Source of the DNA: Marivivens aquimaris
GTDB lineage: Bacteria > Pseudomonadota > Alphaproteobacteria > Rhodobacterales > Rhodobacteraceae
Assembly (NCBI RefSeq): GCF_015220045.1
Contig: NZ_JADBGB010000001.1
Span: 496,001 to 560,000, forward strand
Direction of reading: 5' to 3'
Length of the DNA: 64,000 nt
In this document: positions 8,054 through 16,807 of the stretch, piece by piece
Layout of the letters: each line of letters starts with the position of its first letter
How positions within the stretch are numbered: position 1 is the first letter of the stretch
Made by a program: the position numbers and the translations under genes
Notes under the pieces: generated by a model
Seen by the model: the letters and a program-made list of their open reading frames with translations, nothing else
What the model was told of the DNA's origin: nothing
Databases searched by the model: none

Positions 8054-9627
8054 GCCTTGGCATCCCCTGCCTGAAGTTCGTCCGCGTTCAGCACGTCGAA
8101 GGCCGAGCTTTCGAGGACCAGCACCATCGACTTGCCGCCATGCGCCTTGGCGACATGCTTCACAAAGCGGGCGGCTTCGGAGTTGAGGGCAGGCGGGTCG
8201 GTGAGTTCGTTGCGGGTGACGCGTAGCACTTCGGTGACGCTGTCGACGATGTAGCCGGTCATCACGCCGTCGCTGTTCAGAACGATGATCCGTTGGCGTT
8301 CGCTCCGCTCGCAGGGGGCGAGGTGGAAATAGCGCCGCATGTCGATCACCGGCAGAACCATGCTGCGCAGGTTGATGATGCCTGCGACCTCGGCTTGGGC
8401 CTTGGGCACTTCGACGAACTGTTCGGGCAGGCGGATGATTTCCTGCACAGCGTGGATACTGATCCCGAAGTCTTCTTTGGCGAGTTTGAAGACGACGAGC
8501 TGTACGTCTTCGAGGTCTGCTGCGTCTGCCGATGTGTTCATATCGTCATCCTCCACAGTCTGTTCGGTCATTTCGGTCGAGATTGCGCTCATGGCCTTTT
8601 CGGCTTCGGACAGATCCACGCCGCTGATGCTTTCCCCAGCCGACAGAACCGACACGAGCCGCTGGCCGCCGTCGAGTTTGCAGATGCATTCGATCTCGTT
8701 CGCGCCGTGGCGTTTGACCCCTTCGGGCACGTCATCGACCAGATCGCGCGGGACGCGGAGCACTTCGCGAACGCGGTCCACGATCATGCCGACACGGCGG
8801 TAACCGTCACCGTCCTTGATCTGGAGGACGACAACGCGATTGCTGTCCTTCTGTTCGGTCCGCGCTTGGCCAAGGCAGTCGCGCAGGCTCACCAGCGGCA
8901 AAACGCGGTCGCGCAGTGTGCAAAGCCCCACAACGCTGAACGGCGCGTTCGGCACTTCGGCGATCTGGGTCGGGACGCGCACAATCTCGTCAACGTCAGC
9001 AAGGTTGAAGGCGTATTCCTCCTCGCCGATCAGCAGGGACACGATCTGGAGGACATCGTCTTGGACTTCCTCGGTGTCAGTCGTCTCGGTGGCTTTGCCG
9101 ACCTTGCCGGACGAACGCCCCGTCGAGCCGCCAACGACTTCTTTCACCTGAAGCTCTGGCAGACGGCCAGGATCGAAAAGCTGCACGAGGTCATGATCGT
9201 TGAAGTTCTTCACCACCCCGCTGAGTAGCTTGGAGTCGATTGTCTTCTCGACGGCGTCGACGTTTTCGATGCGATCGACGGGGACGTTCAGCACTTCGGC
9301 AACGCGGTCTACGACCAGTCCGACCTTCATGCCGTCATCGACCACCAGAACCCGCGAAGCATCGCTGGTCTCTTTGTGCTCCACGCCGAGCATGGAGCGC
9401 AGATCGAAGACTGGCAGAACTTCACCGCGCAGATTGGCAAGGCCGAGCATACTCGGCGGCGCCATCGGAACACGGGCGAGGGCGGGTACGCGAATGATTT
9501 CCTGCACAAGGTCGATCGAGAACGCGAAAATCTCTTCTCGGATCAGAAAGCTCACGAACTGTCTGACCGACGAAAGCTGGCTCTCGTCGAGGTCGGCTTC
9601 GATGGTATTCGAGTCCTGCTTGGCCAT
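8050..9627 (-). CDS. Triple CheW-domain coupling protein
   Basis: A 525-residue protein made of three CheW domains in tandem, at about 20-155, 190-335 and 373-510, joined by acidic linkers. Each repeats the family pattern: an opening strand (FVSFLIREEIFAF, IVSLLIGEEEYAF, LVVFKLAKEDFGI), then V-EIIRVP or a variant, a GL-NLRG-VLPV-DLR type segment (GLANLRGEVLPVFDLR, GLCTLRDRVLPLVSLR, GIINLRSMVLPVIDMR) and the VD-V-EVL motif. CheW bridges receptors and CheA P5 in the array; a single CheW is about 160 residues, so this is a threefold fusion. It lies between the receptor and cheB. No separate cheW is present in the operon, so it probably supplies all coupling. Confidence 0.93.
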   Translation of the reverse strand: MAKQDSNTIEADLDESQLSSVRQFVSFLIREEIFAFSIDLVQEIIRVPALARVPMAPPSMLGLANLRGEVLPVFDLRSMLGVEHKETSDASRVLVVDDGMKVGLVVDRVAEVLNVPVDRIENVDAVEKTIDSKLLSGVVKNFNDHDLVQLFDPGRLPELQVKEVVGGSTGRSSGKVGKATETTDTEEVQDDVLQIVSLLIGEEEYAFNLADVDEIVRVPTQIAEVPNAPFSVVGLCTLRDRVLPLVSLRDCLGQARTEQKDSNRVVVLQIKDGDGYRRVGMIVDRVREVLRVPRDLVDDVPEGVKRHGANEIECICKLDGGQRLVSVLSAGESISGVDLSEAEKAMSAISTEMTEQTVEDDDMNTSADAADLEDVQLVVFKLAKEDFGISIHAVQEIIRLPEQFVEVPKAQAEVAGIINLRSMVLPVIDMRRYFHLAPCERSERQRIIVLNSDGVMTGYIVDSVTEVLRVTRNELTDPPALNSEAARFVKHVAKAHGGKSMVLVLESSAFDVLNADELQAGDAKA

Positions 9628-9696
9628 TTCTGGTCTCCCGATATCTCTCCGGTGGGGCAGAAGGACCTTGCCCTCCGACCTGCCGAACTCGATGGA

Positions 9697-11637
9697 TTAG
9701 CGAAGCTGAAGTTCGTCCGCGCTGGCGGCAATGTTGTCGATCGCGATGGACAGTTCCTCGGCACCCTTGCCTTGCTCGGTCGCCGCGATGGACGCCTGAT
9801 TGGCGGCGGTCTGCGCTTGCTCTGCGGCGGCGGCGATCTGCTCCATGCCCTGCTTGCCGGTGGTGATCGCCTCGAGGATTTCGTCGCTGGAGGTGAGGAT
9901 ATCGGTGTTACCCTCAAGCACGAAAGCCATGTCGCGCGATACGGTTTCGAGCAACTGGGTCGTGCCCTTGGCGCGCTCGACTTCGGCCAGCGAATTCTCG
10001 GCGGTTTCCATCAGGTCAAGGCGCACGTTGACGATCTGGTCCTGAATGCCTTTGACCATGTCCTTGATGTCGTCGGCGTTCTTCTGGGCATCCTCGGCGA
10101 GGTTCTGGATGTCGGTCGACACAACGGCAAAGCCTTTGCCGTATTCGCCTGCGCGGGCCGCTTCGACGGCGCCGTTGACGGCCAGCATATTGGTCTGGAT
10201 CGCCACGTTGGCAATCGCGTCGACGATCTTGTCGATGCGGCGGCTCACGACTTCGAGTTCCTGAATTTCGGTGACCGACTGTTTGCCGGTTGTCATCGCT
10301 TCGGTGACGCCTGCGATGACCTTCGCGATACCTTCGCGGTTCTCGATTAGAAGCGAATTGATCGCCTCGCCTTTGGTCAGTGCGTCTTGGGCATTTGACT
10401 TGGCGAGCTTGGCGTTGGTTTCGATCTGGGTGATGCCAGCGACCGCTTCTTCGACCGAAGACGACTGGAGCGTTGCGGTATCGAGGATCTGCGAGATTGC
10501 CGTAGAGATTTCGGTGCTGGCGCGGTTCATCTCTTCGATGGTGGAGGCCAGTTCTTCGGATGCAGCGGCAAGCTCCTCCGACGATTTGCTGATGTCCGCC
10601 GAGGTGCTGAGATCTTCTGCAATCTCTACCAGTTCGCTCGTCGCGCGTTCAGCTTCCTGAAGAGCTTCGGACTGGTTGGCAACACTCTTCGCGGCCTGTT
10701 CGGCACCTGCGGATTGCTCTTCGGCGGCGGCGGCAATTTGCTCGGCGCCCTTCAATGCCTGTTCTGCTGCCGCGCCCATTTCACCTGCGTTGGACGCCAG
10801 CGTTTCTGCACCGGATTTGATAGCCTCCATGTCATCACGGATCTGGCTCAGGTTATCGGTGATCGTGCGACACTTCGCGACTTCCTCGGCGGCGGTCGCA
10901 GCAGCATTGCCGACAGCGCCGGCGAGCACGTTGGCTTTGTCCTGAATATTGCGCACCAGTTCGTCGATGTCGGTCGCGTTGCGCTCTGACGCTTCGGCGA
11001 GTTTGCGTACGGTGTCGGCGACAACGGCAAAGCCCTTGCCGTGCTTGCCTGCGCGGGCGGCTTCGATCGCTGCGTTGAGCGCGAGAAGGTTTGTCTGGTC
11101 CGCAATGCGGATGACCTGATTGACGGCCTCGATGACGTTCTGCGCCTGATTTTCGAGGTCCTTCATCAACTCGACCGATGCCTGCTGACGCTTTGAGCCC
11201 GCATCCACGTTCTCGATGAGGCCAGTCACACTGCGGTCGGCATCGGCGATGACCATCTGAAGACGCTGGGTGAGTTCAAGAGACTTCTCGGCTGCTTTGG
11301 CCTGAAGGCTCACGCGGCGGTTCACCTGCGTCATCGCAGCGGCGCTTTCCTCACTGGCAGAGGCGGCCTGAACGGCGCCAGAAGCGATCTGCTGCATCGC
11401 ATTGGATAGTTCCTCCGTCGCGGCACTGGCTTCCTGAACGCCCGCGCTGAGTTCTGCGCATGCGGCGGCGATGTTGTCGGCGGACTGCTTCTGTTTAGCG
11501 ACGGTGCGAGCACGTTGGCGCTTGAGGTCGACGTTTTCGGTTGCCCGCTTCGATGCGACGGTCGTCGTTGCGCTGGGCTTTGCTTTAGCGACCGGCGTGC
11601 CGGCAGCAGAAGTTGCTTTTTGCTTCACGAGCGCCAT
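9697..11637 (-). CDS. Soluble chemoreceptor with two signalling tips
   Basis: A 646-residue receptor with no signal peptide, membrane span or recognisable ligand-binding domain; it should be cytoplasmic. The first 50 residues are basic and disordered-looking. Two complete hairpin tips are present exactly 300 residues apart: [20 protein letters not shown] (tip at about 176-214) and [20 protein letters not shown] (about 476-514), each flanked by Ala/Gln/Glu-rich heptad helices that could carry methylation sites. The protein therefore looks like two fused signalling domains rather than one receptor. It is the first gene of the operon, with GGAGG eleven bases before its ATG, and is followed after 69 bases by the triple CheW. 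Confidence 0.9.
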   Translation of the reverse strand: MALVKQKATSAAGTPVAKAKPSATTTVASKRATENVDLKRQRARTVAKQKQSADNIAAACAELSAGVQEASAATEELSNAMQQIASGAVQAASASEESAAAMTQVNRRVSLQAKAAEKSLELTQRLQMVIADADRSVTGLIENVDAGSKRQQASVELMKDLENQAQNVIEAVNQVIRIADQTNLLALNAAIEAARAGKHGKGFAVVADTVRKLAEASERNATDIDELVRNIQDKANVLAGAVGNAAATAAEEVAKCRTITDNLSQIRDDMEAIKSGAETLASNAGEMGAAAEQALKGAEQIAAAAEEQSAGAEQAAKSVANQSEALQEAERATSELVEIAEDLSTSADISKSSEELAAASEELASTIEEMNRASTEISTAISQILDTATLQSSSVEEAVAGITQIETNAKLAKSNAQDALTKGEAINSLLIENREGIAKVIAGVTEAMTTGKQSVTEIQELEVVSRRIDKIVDAIANVAIQTNMLAVNGAVEAARAGEYGKGFAVVSTDIQNLAEDAQKNADDIKDMVKGIQDQIVNVRLDLMETAENSLAEVERAKGTTQLLETVSRDMAFVLEGNTDILTSSDEILEAITTGKQGMEQIAAAAEQAQTAANQASIAATEQGKGAEELSIAIDNIAASADELQLR

Positions 11638-11816
11638 CCGATGATCCTCCGCGTTGGCGTATGCTGAGGCAAAGATCGCGCGGTAGCGCTCACGCTTTGC
11701 CGTTCAGTCGCTTAATCGGAGAATTGGGCGCAACTTTTTAGAGAACTACGCTTTTGGCCAGTCGGGTAGCGAGCGGACCATTTGGCTAACCTCAAGAGAT
11801 GGGAAGCCGTTTAAAG

Positions 11817-11842
11817 GGATTAATCACTGTTTCGGATTAATC
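11817..11842. promoter_or_regulatory. Paired GGATTAATC motifs upstream of the chemosensory operon
   Basis: GGATTAATC occurs at 11817-11825 and again at 11834-11842, 17 bp apart. Each contains the palindrome GATTAATC. A further TTAA lies at 11811-11814. Repeated TTAA cores near chemotaxis genes in this group recall CtrA sites, but the spacing does not fit the TTAA-N7-TTAA consensus, so the binding protein is unknown. Confidence 0.35.
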
Positions 11843-11901
11843 GTCAAAATGGGCCGGACGGTCCAATTGGTGGGTTCGAGACCGGATTTCTGTGAGGTCA
11901 T

Positions 11902-11937
11902 AATACCAGAAGGGCGCCCGTAGGCGCCCTTGGTATT
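11902..11937 (-). terminator. Hairpin terminator of the 623-residue protein gene
   Basis: AATACCA (11902-11908) and AGGGCGCC (11911-11918) pair with GGCGCCCT (11923-11930) and TGGTATT (11931-11937) around a CGTA loop, with two unpaired bases on one side. It lies 19 bases beyond the stop of the minus-strand gene. The U tract on that strand is short and interrupted (TATTATG), so termination may be partial and allow read-through into the chemosensory operon. Confidence 0.6.
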
Positions 11938-11956
11938 TGAATTTGTTTATTGATTC

Positions 11957-13828
11957 TCAGCCGCGAGCGACTTTCTTTTCTGAACTAAATCGCGACTGGC
12001 TCGAAATTTCGAATCGTCCGCTGCGGACTTTGACGATGCGGCCCTGACGGAGCAGGGTGCCCCAAGCGCGCAGGCTGTCTTCGCGGGTGAACTCGCTATC
12101 GCTCATCACCTCGCGCAGGCGCCACATCACTTGCGGACGCGAGAAGTCCTCGATGCCGTCGAAGAAGCTGATGTGGGCAGCCGCCGCTTCGATCATCTCG
12201 GTCAGGCCGCTTGCGCCGGTTTCCAGCACGAACTCTGCAAACGCCTGCTTAGCGCCGGTGCTGGCCTGGACAGCGGCTTCCGATGCCACAACGCGGCGCG
12301 GACGAACCGGAGCAACTGCGGCCGGAGCCGGAGCAGGCTTAGGCTGTGCGACCGGAGCAGGTGCCTCTTCGGCATCCACACGCTGCGAGGCAACGAGCTT
12401 CAGCGGAGCAGGCGACTTGCGTTCCGGCGCGGTCGGTTTCTGCGGCGTTTCGGCAGCAGGGCGGACAGCGGCGGTCAGATCGTCGCGGAACGCTTTGTCG
12501 TGGTCCTCGCCGCCTGCCAGCGCGTCACCCATCTTGCGGGCAGCTTCGGTCTGGGCAACAGCCGCCTTGAGGTGGCTGAGGGTCTGGCGGCGACGGTCGG
12601 TTTCCGGTGCGCTGATTTCAGCGTCGGCCTTGGACAGCAAGCGCGTCAGCTGGTCGTCCTGATCGTCCATGAGGCTGCGGCCACCGTAGGCGACATCGTC
12701 GTAATCGTCGTCTTCATCCTCGTCATCGTCGAGAAGGAAGGCATTTTCGGCGTCCTCGTCAGCTTCGCCTTCTTCGTCGATCTCGGCCAGTTCACGGAGA
12801 AGGTCCGCGTCTTCCTCGTTCGACAGGCTCAGGCCTTCGAGATCGAAGTCATCCAGACCGTCGAGGTCAGCTTGGTTGAATTCGTCCTCTTCGGGCTCTT
12901 CAACCCGCGGCTCTTCGATCTCAGCGACGTCTTCGGTGATTTCGGGCTCTGCCTGGACCGGAGCTTCGAGGATCATCGGTTCTTCTTCGACAACCGGCTG
13001 CTCTGCGACCGGTTCTTCGATTTTTTCTTCCACCGGCTCGGCAGCTTTGCGGGCAACCTGCTGTTCAAGAGTGCCGTCTTTCAGAGCCTTCTCGAAATCG
13101 GCGCGCTTCATACGAACAACGCGGGGCTGCGGACGCGGGGCGGCGGCAGGTTCGTCGGCCGGAGCGTTGATCGCTTCGGCTTCGGCAGCGGCCTTGGCGG
13201 CAGCGGCACGAATTTTTTCGTTGCGGGTCTCGATGTCCGGCTGGCGCGGCGCTTCGGTCTCGGTCGCTTCGATGACGGACGACAGGTCGATGTCGTCTTC
13301 TTCAGAAGCGTCCTCGATATACTCGGGCGCAGCGGGCTTCGCAGCCTGCTGACCGACAACCGAGCGCAGACGCTGGAGGCGCTGTGCCACCGATTCCGTT
13401 TGCGGTTTGGGCGCAGGAGCGGGCTCTTCCACGACCTCCGGTTCCGGCTGCTCTGCCACAGGTTCGGGCTGAGGTTCCGGCGCCGGAGCAGGCGTGGCTG
13501 CTTCCACCGGCGTTTGCACCGGAGGCTGCTGCACGGGCTGTTCCGCGGGCATTTCACTGGAGCCTGCAAGGGCCGCCGCGGGTCGTAGAACGATCCCCGA
13601 TTGTTCCATGCGTGCTTCGACGCGGCGCGCAATTTCCTTTTCCGCGATGCGGGTTAGCATTTCCGCATCGGGCGTCGGAGGCTCCGCCCCGAAGTATCTG
13701 TCTCCCGCCGCAAGATCGCGGAAGTACTCCGCGATGGCCTTCATCGTGTCGAAAGAGTCGTCAAACCCTTCCAGTGTGCACGAGAAAGTGCCGTATGAGA
13801 CGGTTAAAATCTTACTCGATTCAACCAT
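11957..13828 (-). CDS. Large acidic Ala/Pro/Glu-rich protein, conserved ends, function unknown
   Basis: A 623-residue protein in three parts. The first 75 residues (starting MVESSKILTVSYGTFSC) look folded and conserved, with a segment TMKAIAEYFRDLAAGDRYFG. Residues about 80-530 are low-complexity, rich in Pro, Ala, Glu and Gln, with a very acidic stretch around 345-375 (LLDDDEDEDDDYDD). Residues about 535-610 form a second compact region (FAEFVLETGASGLTEMI to TLLRQGRIVKVRSGRFEI) that could be a winged-helix-like fold. No signal peptide or membrane span. I recall similar proteins in other Rhodobacterales carrying uninformative or loosely 'chemotaxis' names; I would not assign a function. It precedes the chemosensory operon on the same strand, separated by a leaky-looking terminator. 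Confidence 0.8.
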   Translation of the reverse strand: MVESSKILTVSYGTFSCTLEGFDDSFDTMKAIAEYFRDLAAGDRYFGAEPPTPDAEMLTRIAEKEIARRVEARMEQSGIVLRPAAALAGSSEMPAEQPVQQPPVQTPVEAATPAPAPEPQPEPVAEQPEPEVVEEPAPAPKPQTESVAQRLQRLRSVVGQQAAKPAAPEYIEDASEEDDIDLSSVIEATETEAPRQPDIETRNEKIRAAAAKAAAEAEAINAPADEPAAAPRPQPRVVRMKRADFEKALKDGTLEQQVARKAAEPVEEKIEEPVAEQPVVEEEPMILEAPVQAEPEITEDVAEIEEPRVEEPEEDEFNQADLDGLDDFDLEGLSLSNEEDADLLRELAEIDEEGEADEDAENAFLLDDDEDEDDDYDDVAYGGRSLMDDQDDQLTRLLSKADAEISAPETDRRRQTLSHLKAAVAQTEAARKMGDALAGGEDHDKAFRDDLTAAVRPAAETPQKPTAPERKSPAPLKLVASQRVDAEEAPAPVAQPKPAPAPAAVAPVRPRRVVASEAAVQASTGAKQAFAEFVLETGASGLTEMIEAAAAHISFFDGIEDFSRPQVMWRLREVMSDSEFTREDSLRAWGTLLRQGRIVKVRSGRFEISSQSRFSSEKKVARG

Positions 13829-13948
13829 TACAAGGCTCTTTGTTTTCTACCTTCACTGACATTGACCACTAATTGGTTCTCAATCCGGAACGTAAACGCG
13901 ATAACAAAGGTGTAATTTTAGGGCAATTTGAGGGCGGACCATTAAATC

Positions 13949-14626
13949 GTGAACAATCCCGGCGAAAATATACACATTGTTTCCTATTCGGAGCCAATAA
14001 CGCTGGTTGGCGGCGCTGATTGTCGACAGCGCGACCTCGAAACCGCTTTTAATCTTGCTCCGGTAGTTATCGCAGCGGACGGCGGTGCGGAGCAAGTATT
14101 GGCATCCGGACGACTGCCGGAGCGTGTTATCGGCGATCTTGATAGCCTTAAAGATAATCTGCATCGCCGACTTGGCAATATTATCGAGCATGTCGAGGAA
14201 CAGGAGTTCACCGATTTCGAGAAGTGCCTACTTAGGGTAGATGCGAGTCGCGTTCTTGCCGTCGGCTTCATGGGCGGTCGGATTGATCACCAGCTGTCTG
14301 TCCTCAATGTCATGGCCAAACACATGCCGCGGATCATCGTGACGCTGAGCGCCGACGACGTGTCTGTCATGGTCTCTCAGGAAATTGCGTTCGATTTGCC
14401 CGCAGGAACGCGGCTTTCGTTGATGCCCGTCGGGGAGTGCCGTGCGTGGACCGAAGGACTTCGCTGGGATTTGGACGGACAAGTGATGAAGCCAGACGGG
14501 TTTCTGAGTGCATCCAATATGGTGGACGGCCCCGTGCGCATTCGTGCCGAGGGGCCGGTCCTTCTGGTGTTGCCGTCAGAGCATTTGCATGTGCTCTGGG
14601 ACGCGCTCAGCAGTTGGGAACGTTGA
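13949..14626 (+). CDS. thiN: Thiamine pyrophosphokinase
   Basis: A 225-residue enzyme that transfers pyrophosphate from ATP to thiamine, giving thiamine diphosphate directly in the salvage route. The family motifs are AADGGAEQVL, VIGDLDSL, EFTDFEKCL (acidic metal-binding residues) and GGRIDHQLSVL in the catalytic domain (about 1-130), followed by the beta-rich thiamine-binding domain. The start is GTG at 13949-13951; I see no better ATG before the conserved region. It is divergent from the 623-residue gene across about 120 bp and overlaps the end of sdaA tail to tail by 20 bases. No thiamine riboswitch (THI box) is visible upstream. Confidence 0.88.
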   Translation: MNNPGENIHIVSYSEPITLVGGADCRQRDLETAFNLAPVVIAADGGAEQVLASGRLPERVIGDLDSLKDNLHRRLGNIIEHVEEQEFTDFEKCLLRVDASRVLAVGFMGGRIDHQLSVLNVMAKHMPRIIVTLSADDVSVMVSQEIAFDLPAGTRLSLMPVGECRAWTEGLRWDLDGQVMKPDGFLSASNMVDGPVRIRAEGPVLLVLPSEHLHVLWDALSSWER

Positions 14627-15980
14627 CGGCGAGGCCGCCAAGCGACGTTTCCTTATACTTCGCGTGCATGTCGTTGCCGGTCTGGCGCATCGTTTCAATG
14701 GCGGCGTCCAGCGGAACAAGGTGTGTGCCGTCGCCGCGCAGGGCGAGGGAGGCGGCGGACACGGCCTTGATCGCGCCGAGGCCGTTGCGTTCGATGCAAG
14801 GCACCTGAACCAGACCGCGCACGGGGTCGCAGGTCATGCCAAGGTGGTGTTCGAGCGCGATTTCAGCGGCGTTCTCGATTTGCTCGGGCGTGCCACCCAT
14901 CACGGCGCACAGGCCCGCAGCAGCCATGGCGGAGGCGCTGCCGACTTCGGCCTGACATCCGCACTCAGCACCAGAGATGGACGCGTTGTACTTGATGAGG
15001 CCGCCGATCGCGGCAGCGGTCAGCAGGAACTCGGGGATCTTCGACGAGACAGCGCCCGGTACGTGGTCGAGCCAGTAGCGCACCACGGCAGGCATCACGC
15101 CCGCAGCGCCGTTGGTCGGCGCGGTGACGACCTGACCGCCTGCGGCGTTTTCTTCGTTCACGGCCATCGCGTAGGCGGCCATCCAGTCGTTGGCGACGTG
15201 AGGCGCGACCATGTTCAGTCCGCGCTCTGCCATCAGCTCATCATGGATACCCTTAGCGCGGCGCTTCACATTCAGACCGCCCGGCAGGATGCCGTCCGTG
15301 GTCAGGCCGCGGTCGATGCAGTCGTTCATCACCTGCCAGATGCGGCTGACGCCCTGATCGAGCTCGTTCACGCGGCGGCGCGAGGTTTCGTTCTTCTGCT
15401 TCATCTGCGCGATGGTCAGTCCGCTTTCCGCAGCCATATCAAGCATCTCTTTGGCGCTTTTGAACGGGAACGGAACGGCGGGGCCGTCGTCAGTATCCTT
15501 GCCTTGCTCCAGTTCCGAGGCCGTCAGAACAAAGCCGCCACCGACCGAGTAGTAGGTCTCTTCGACAATCGTATCGCCCTGCGCATCGAGGCCGCTGATG
15601 ACCATGCCGTTGGCGTGGCCGGGCAGGTTGGGGCCGTAGTCAAAGACGATGTCGGTCTTGGGATCGAAGGCCAGCGGGGGCAGGCCATCGACGTGGATGA
15701 CCTTTTCCTTGCGGAGACGCTCCAGTTCGGCTTCCGCCTTTTCGGCATCATAAGTGTCAGGCAGGAAGCCCGCGAGGCCGAGGATCGTGGCGCGGTCGGT
15801 CGCGTGGCCGACGCCGGTGAAGGCCAGCGAGCCGTGCAGCGAAGCTTTGACGCCATGCACGTTGAACGGCTGGGCGCGTAGGAAATCGAGGAAGCGTGCG
15901 CCGGCAACCATCGGACCCATCGTGTGGGAAGATGACGGGCCAACACCCACTTTGAACATATCGAAAACGGAGAGGAACAT
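14607..15980 (-). CDS. sdaA: L-serine ammonia-lyase (iron-sulfur type)
   Basis: A 457-residue one-chain enzyme that deaminates L-serine to pyruvate and ammonia with a [4Fe-4S] cluster instead of PLP. The N-terminal beta domain begins SVFDMFKVGVGPSSSHTMGP. The alpha domain carries the cluster cysteines, read as C342 in GAECGCQ, C384 in GMTCDPVRG and C395 in VQVPCIERNG, matching known SdaA ligands. Length is normal for the fused form. It directly follows the glutathione transferase gene on the same strand (the TAA is followed at once by this ATG), so they are probably cotranscribed. Its 3' end overlaps thiN on the other strand. Confidence 0.96.
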   Translation of the reverse strand: MFLSVFDMFKVGVGPSSSHTMGPMVAGARFLDFLRAQPFNVHGVKASLHGSLAFTGVGHATDRATILGLAGFLPDTYDAEKAEAELERLRKEKVIHVDGLPPLAFDPKTDIVFDYGPNLPGHANGMVISGLDAQGDTIVEETYYSVGGGFVLTASELEQGKDTDDGPAVPFPFKSAKEMLDMAAESGLTIAQMKQKNETSRRRVNELDQGVSRIWQVMNDCIDRGLTTDGILPGGLNVKRRAKGIHDELMAERGLNMVAPHVANDWMAAYAMAVNEENAAGGQVVTAPTNGAAGVMPAVVRYWLDHVPGAVSSKIPEFLLTAAAIGGLIKYNASISGAECGCQAEVGSASAMAAAGLCAVMGGTPEQIENAAEIALEHHLGMTCDPVRGLVQVPCIERNGLGAIKAVSAASLALRGDGTHLVPLDAAIETMRQTGNDMHAKYKETSLGGLAVNVPNC

Positions 15981-16652
15981 TTAGATGGCGCTCCCTTCGG
16001 GCGGCGTCGGGTAGGAAGGTGAAGAAAACGGTGTCTTGCCCAGTCCTTCGGCCAATGCGGCGCGAATGGCGGAGGGGCGCTCCTCGAAACCGAGGCAGAA
16101 TTCATGAAGCCGCGGCCAGCGCGTCAGATCAAACCACGCGGTGTGGTCCTGCGGGTAGAGCGCCAGCCACCTAAGCATCGGAGCTGCGTAGCACGACAGG
16201 GCCGAGGTCTTCGCAAGGTCGGGACCATTTTCAAGGATCGTCAGCAATTCCGCAATCCGCGTCTTGGTCATATCGCGCAAAGGTTCATGTGCGGGCGAGA
16301 ACTTCTCGGGATAGAAAAGCATCCGCAGGGCAGGGTGCAGCGTGTTCGCCAGCCACAGCAGCCATTTCAGAAAGTCTGCGCGTTCAGGGCTATCCACCGC
16401 CGGAGCCATCGCGCCGTGACGGTCAGCGAGCCACAGCAGAATTGCTGCAGTTTCGAACATCACGCCATCCGGCGCTTCCAGCACGGGGATCAGGCCATTG
16501 GGATTGAGCTTCAGGTAGCTTTCGGACTTCTGCTCTTTGGCGCTTCGGTCGACCAGCACGGTCTCATACGCCAGGCCCAGCTCCTCCAGCATCAGCCGGA
16601 CGCAAAGTGAGGCGTTATCAGGTGCATAGTGGAGGCGGTACGCTGTCGTCAT
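15981..16652 (-). CDS. Glutathione S-transferase family protein
   Basis: A 223-residue protein with a thioredoxin-like N-terminal domain (about 1-80: YRLHYAPDNASLCVRLMLEE, then LNPNGLIPVLEAPDG and the glutathione-binding ETAAILLWLADRHG) and an all-helical C-terminal domain. ATG at 16650-16652 is chosen because the conserved strand follows at once; an earlier in-frame start would add 44 residues with no family similarity. Substrate unknown; the S/C near residue 14 may be the catalytic thiol contact. It lies immediately upstream of sdaA and divergent from rpiA across 155 bp that must hold both promoters. Confidence 0.9.
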   Translation of the reverse strand: MTTAYRLHYAPDNASLCVRLMLEELGLAYETVLVDRSAKEQKSESYLKLNPNGLIPVLEAPDGVMFETAAILLWLADRHGAMAPAVDSPERADFLKWLLWLANTLHPALRMLFYPEKFSPAHEPLRDMTKTRIAELLTILENGPDLAKTSALSCYAAPMLRWLALYPQDHTAWFDLTRWPRLHEFCLGFEERPSAIRAALAEGLGKTPFSSPSYPTPPEGSAI

Positions 16653-16807
16653 AGGGCAGAGTGTATCAGCGAAGTGGCGGCCCAAACGTCGGATTGCGAC
16701 GTTGGTTTCGGGAATTGCGCCCTGAGGGCTGACGTTTTTGAATTTGTCAGGCTTATCACAACACGACGAAACACCTATAAGCACCGTGAATCCATGAGAG
16801 GTGCCCT

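Larger units (their letters stand above)
11638..11956. promoter_or_regulatory. 319-bp gap before the chemosensory operon: probable promoter region
   Basis: No gene is visible. The segment next to 11637 holds the ribosome-binding site of the receptor gene (GGAGG at about 11648-11652). The middle contains the paired GGATTAATC motifs and the far side a hairpin terminator, both listed separately. The operon promoter must lie here if it is not read through from 13828; I could not fix its -35 and -10 elements. Confidence 0.5.
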
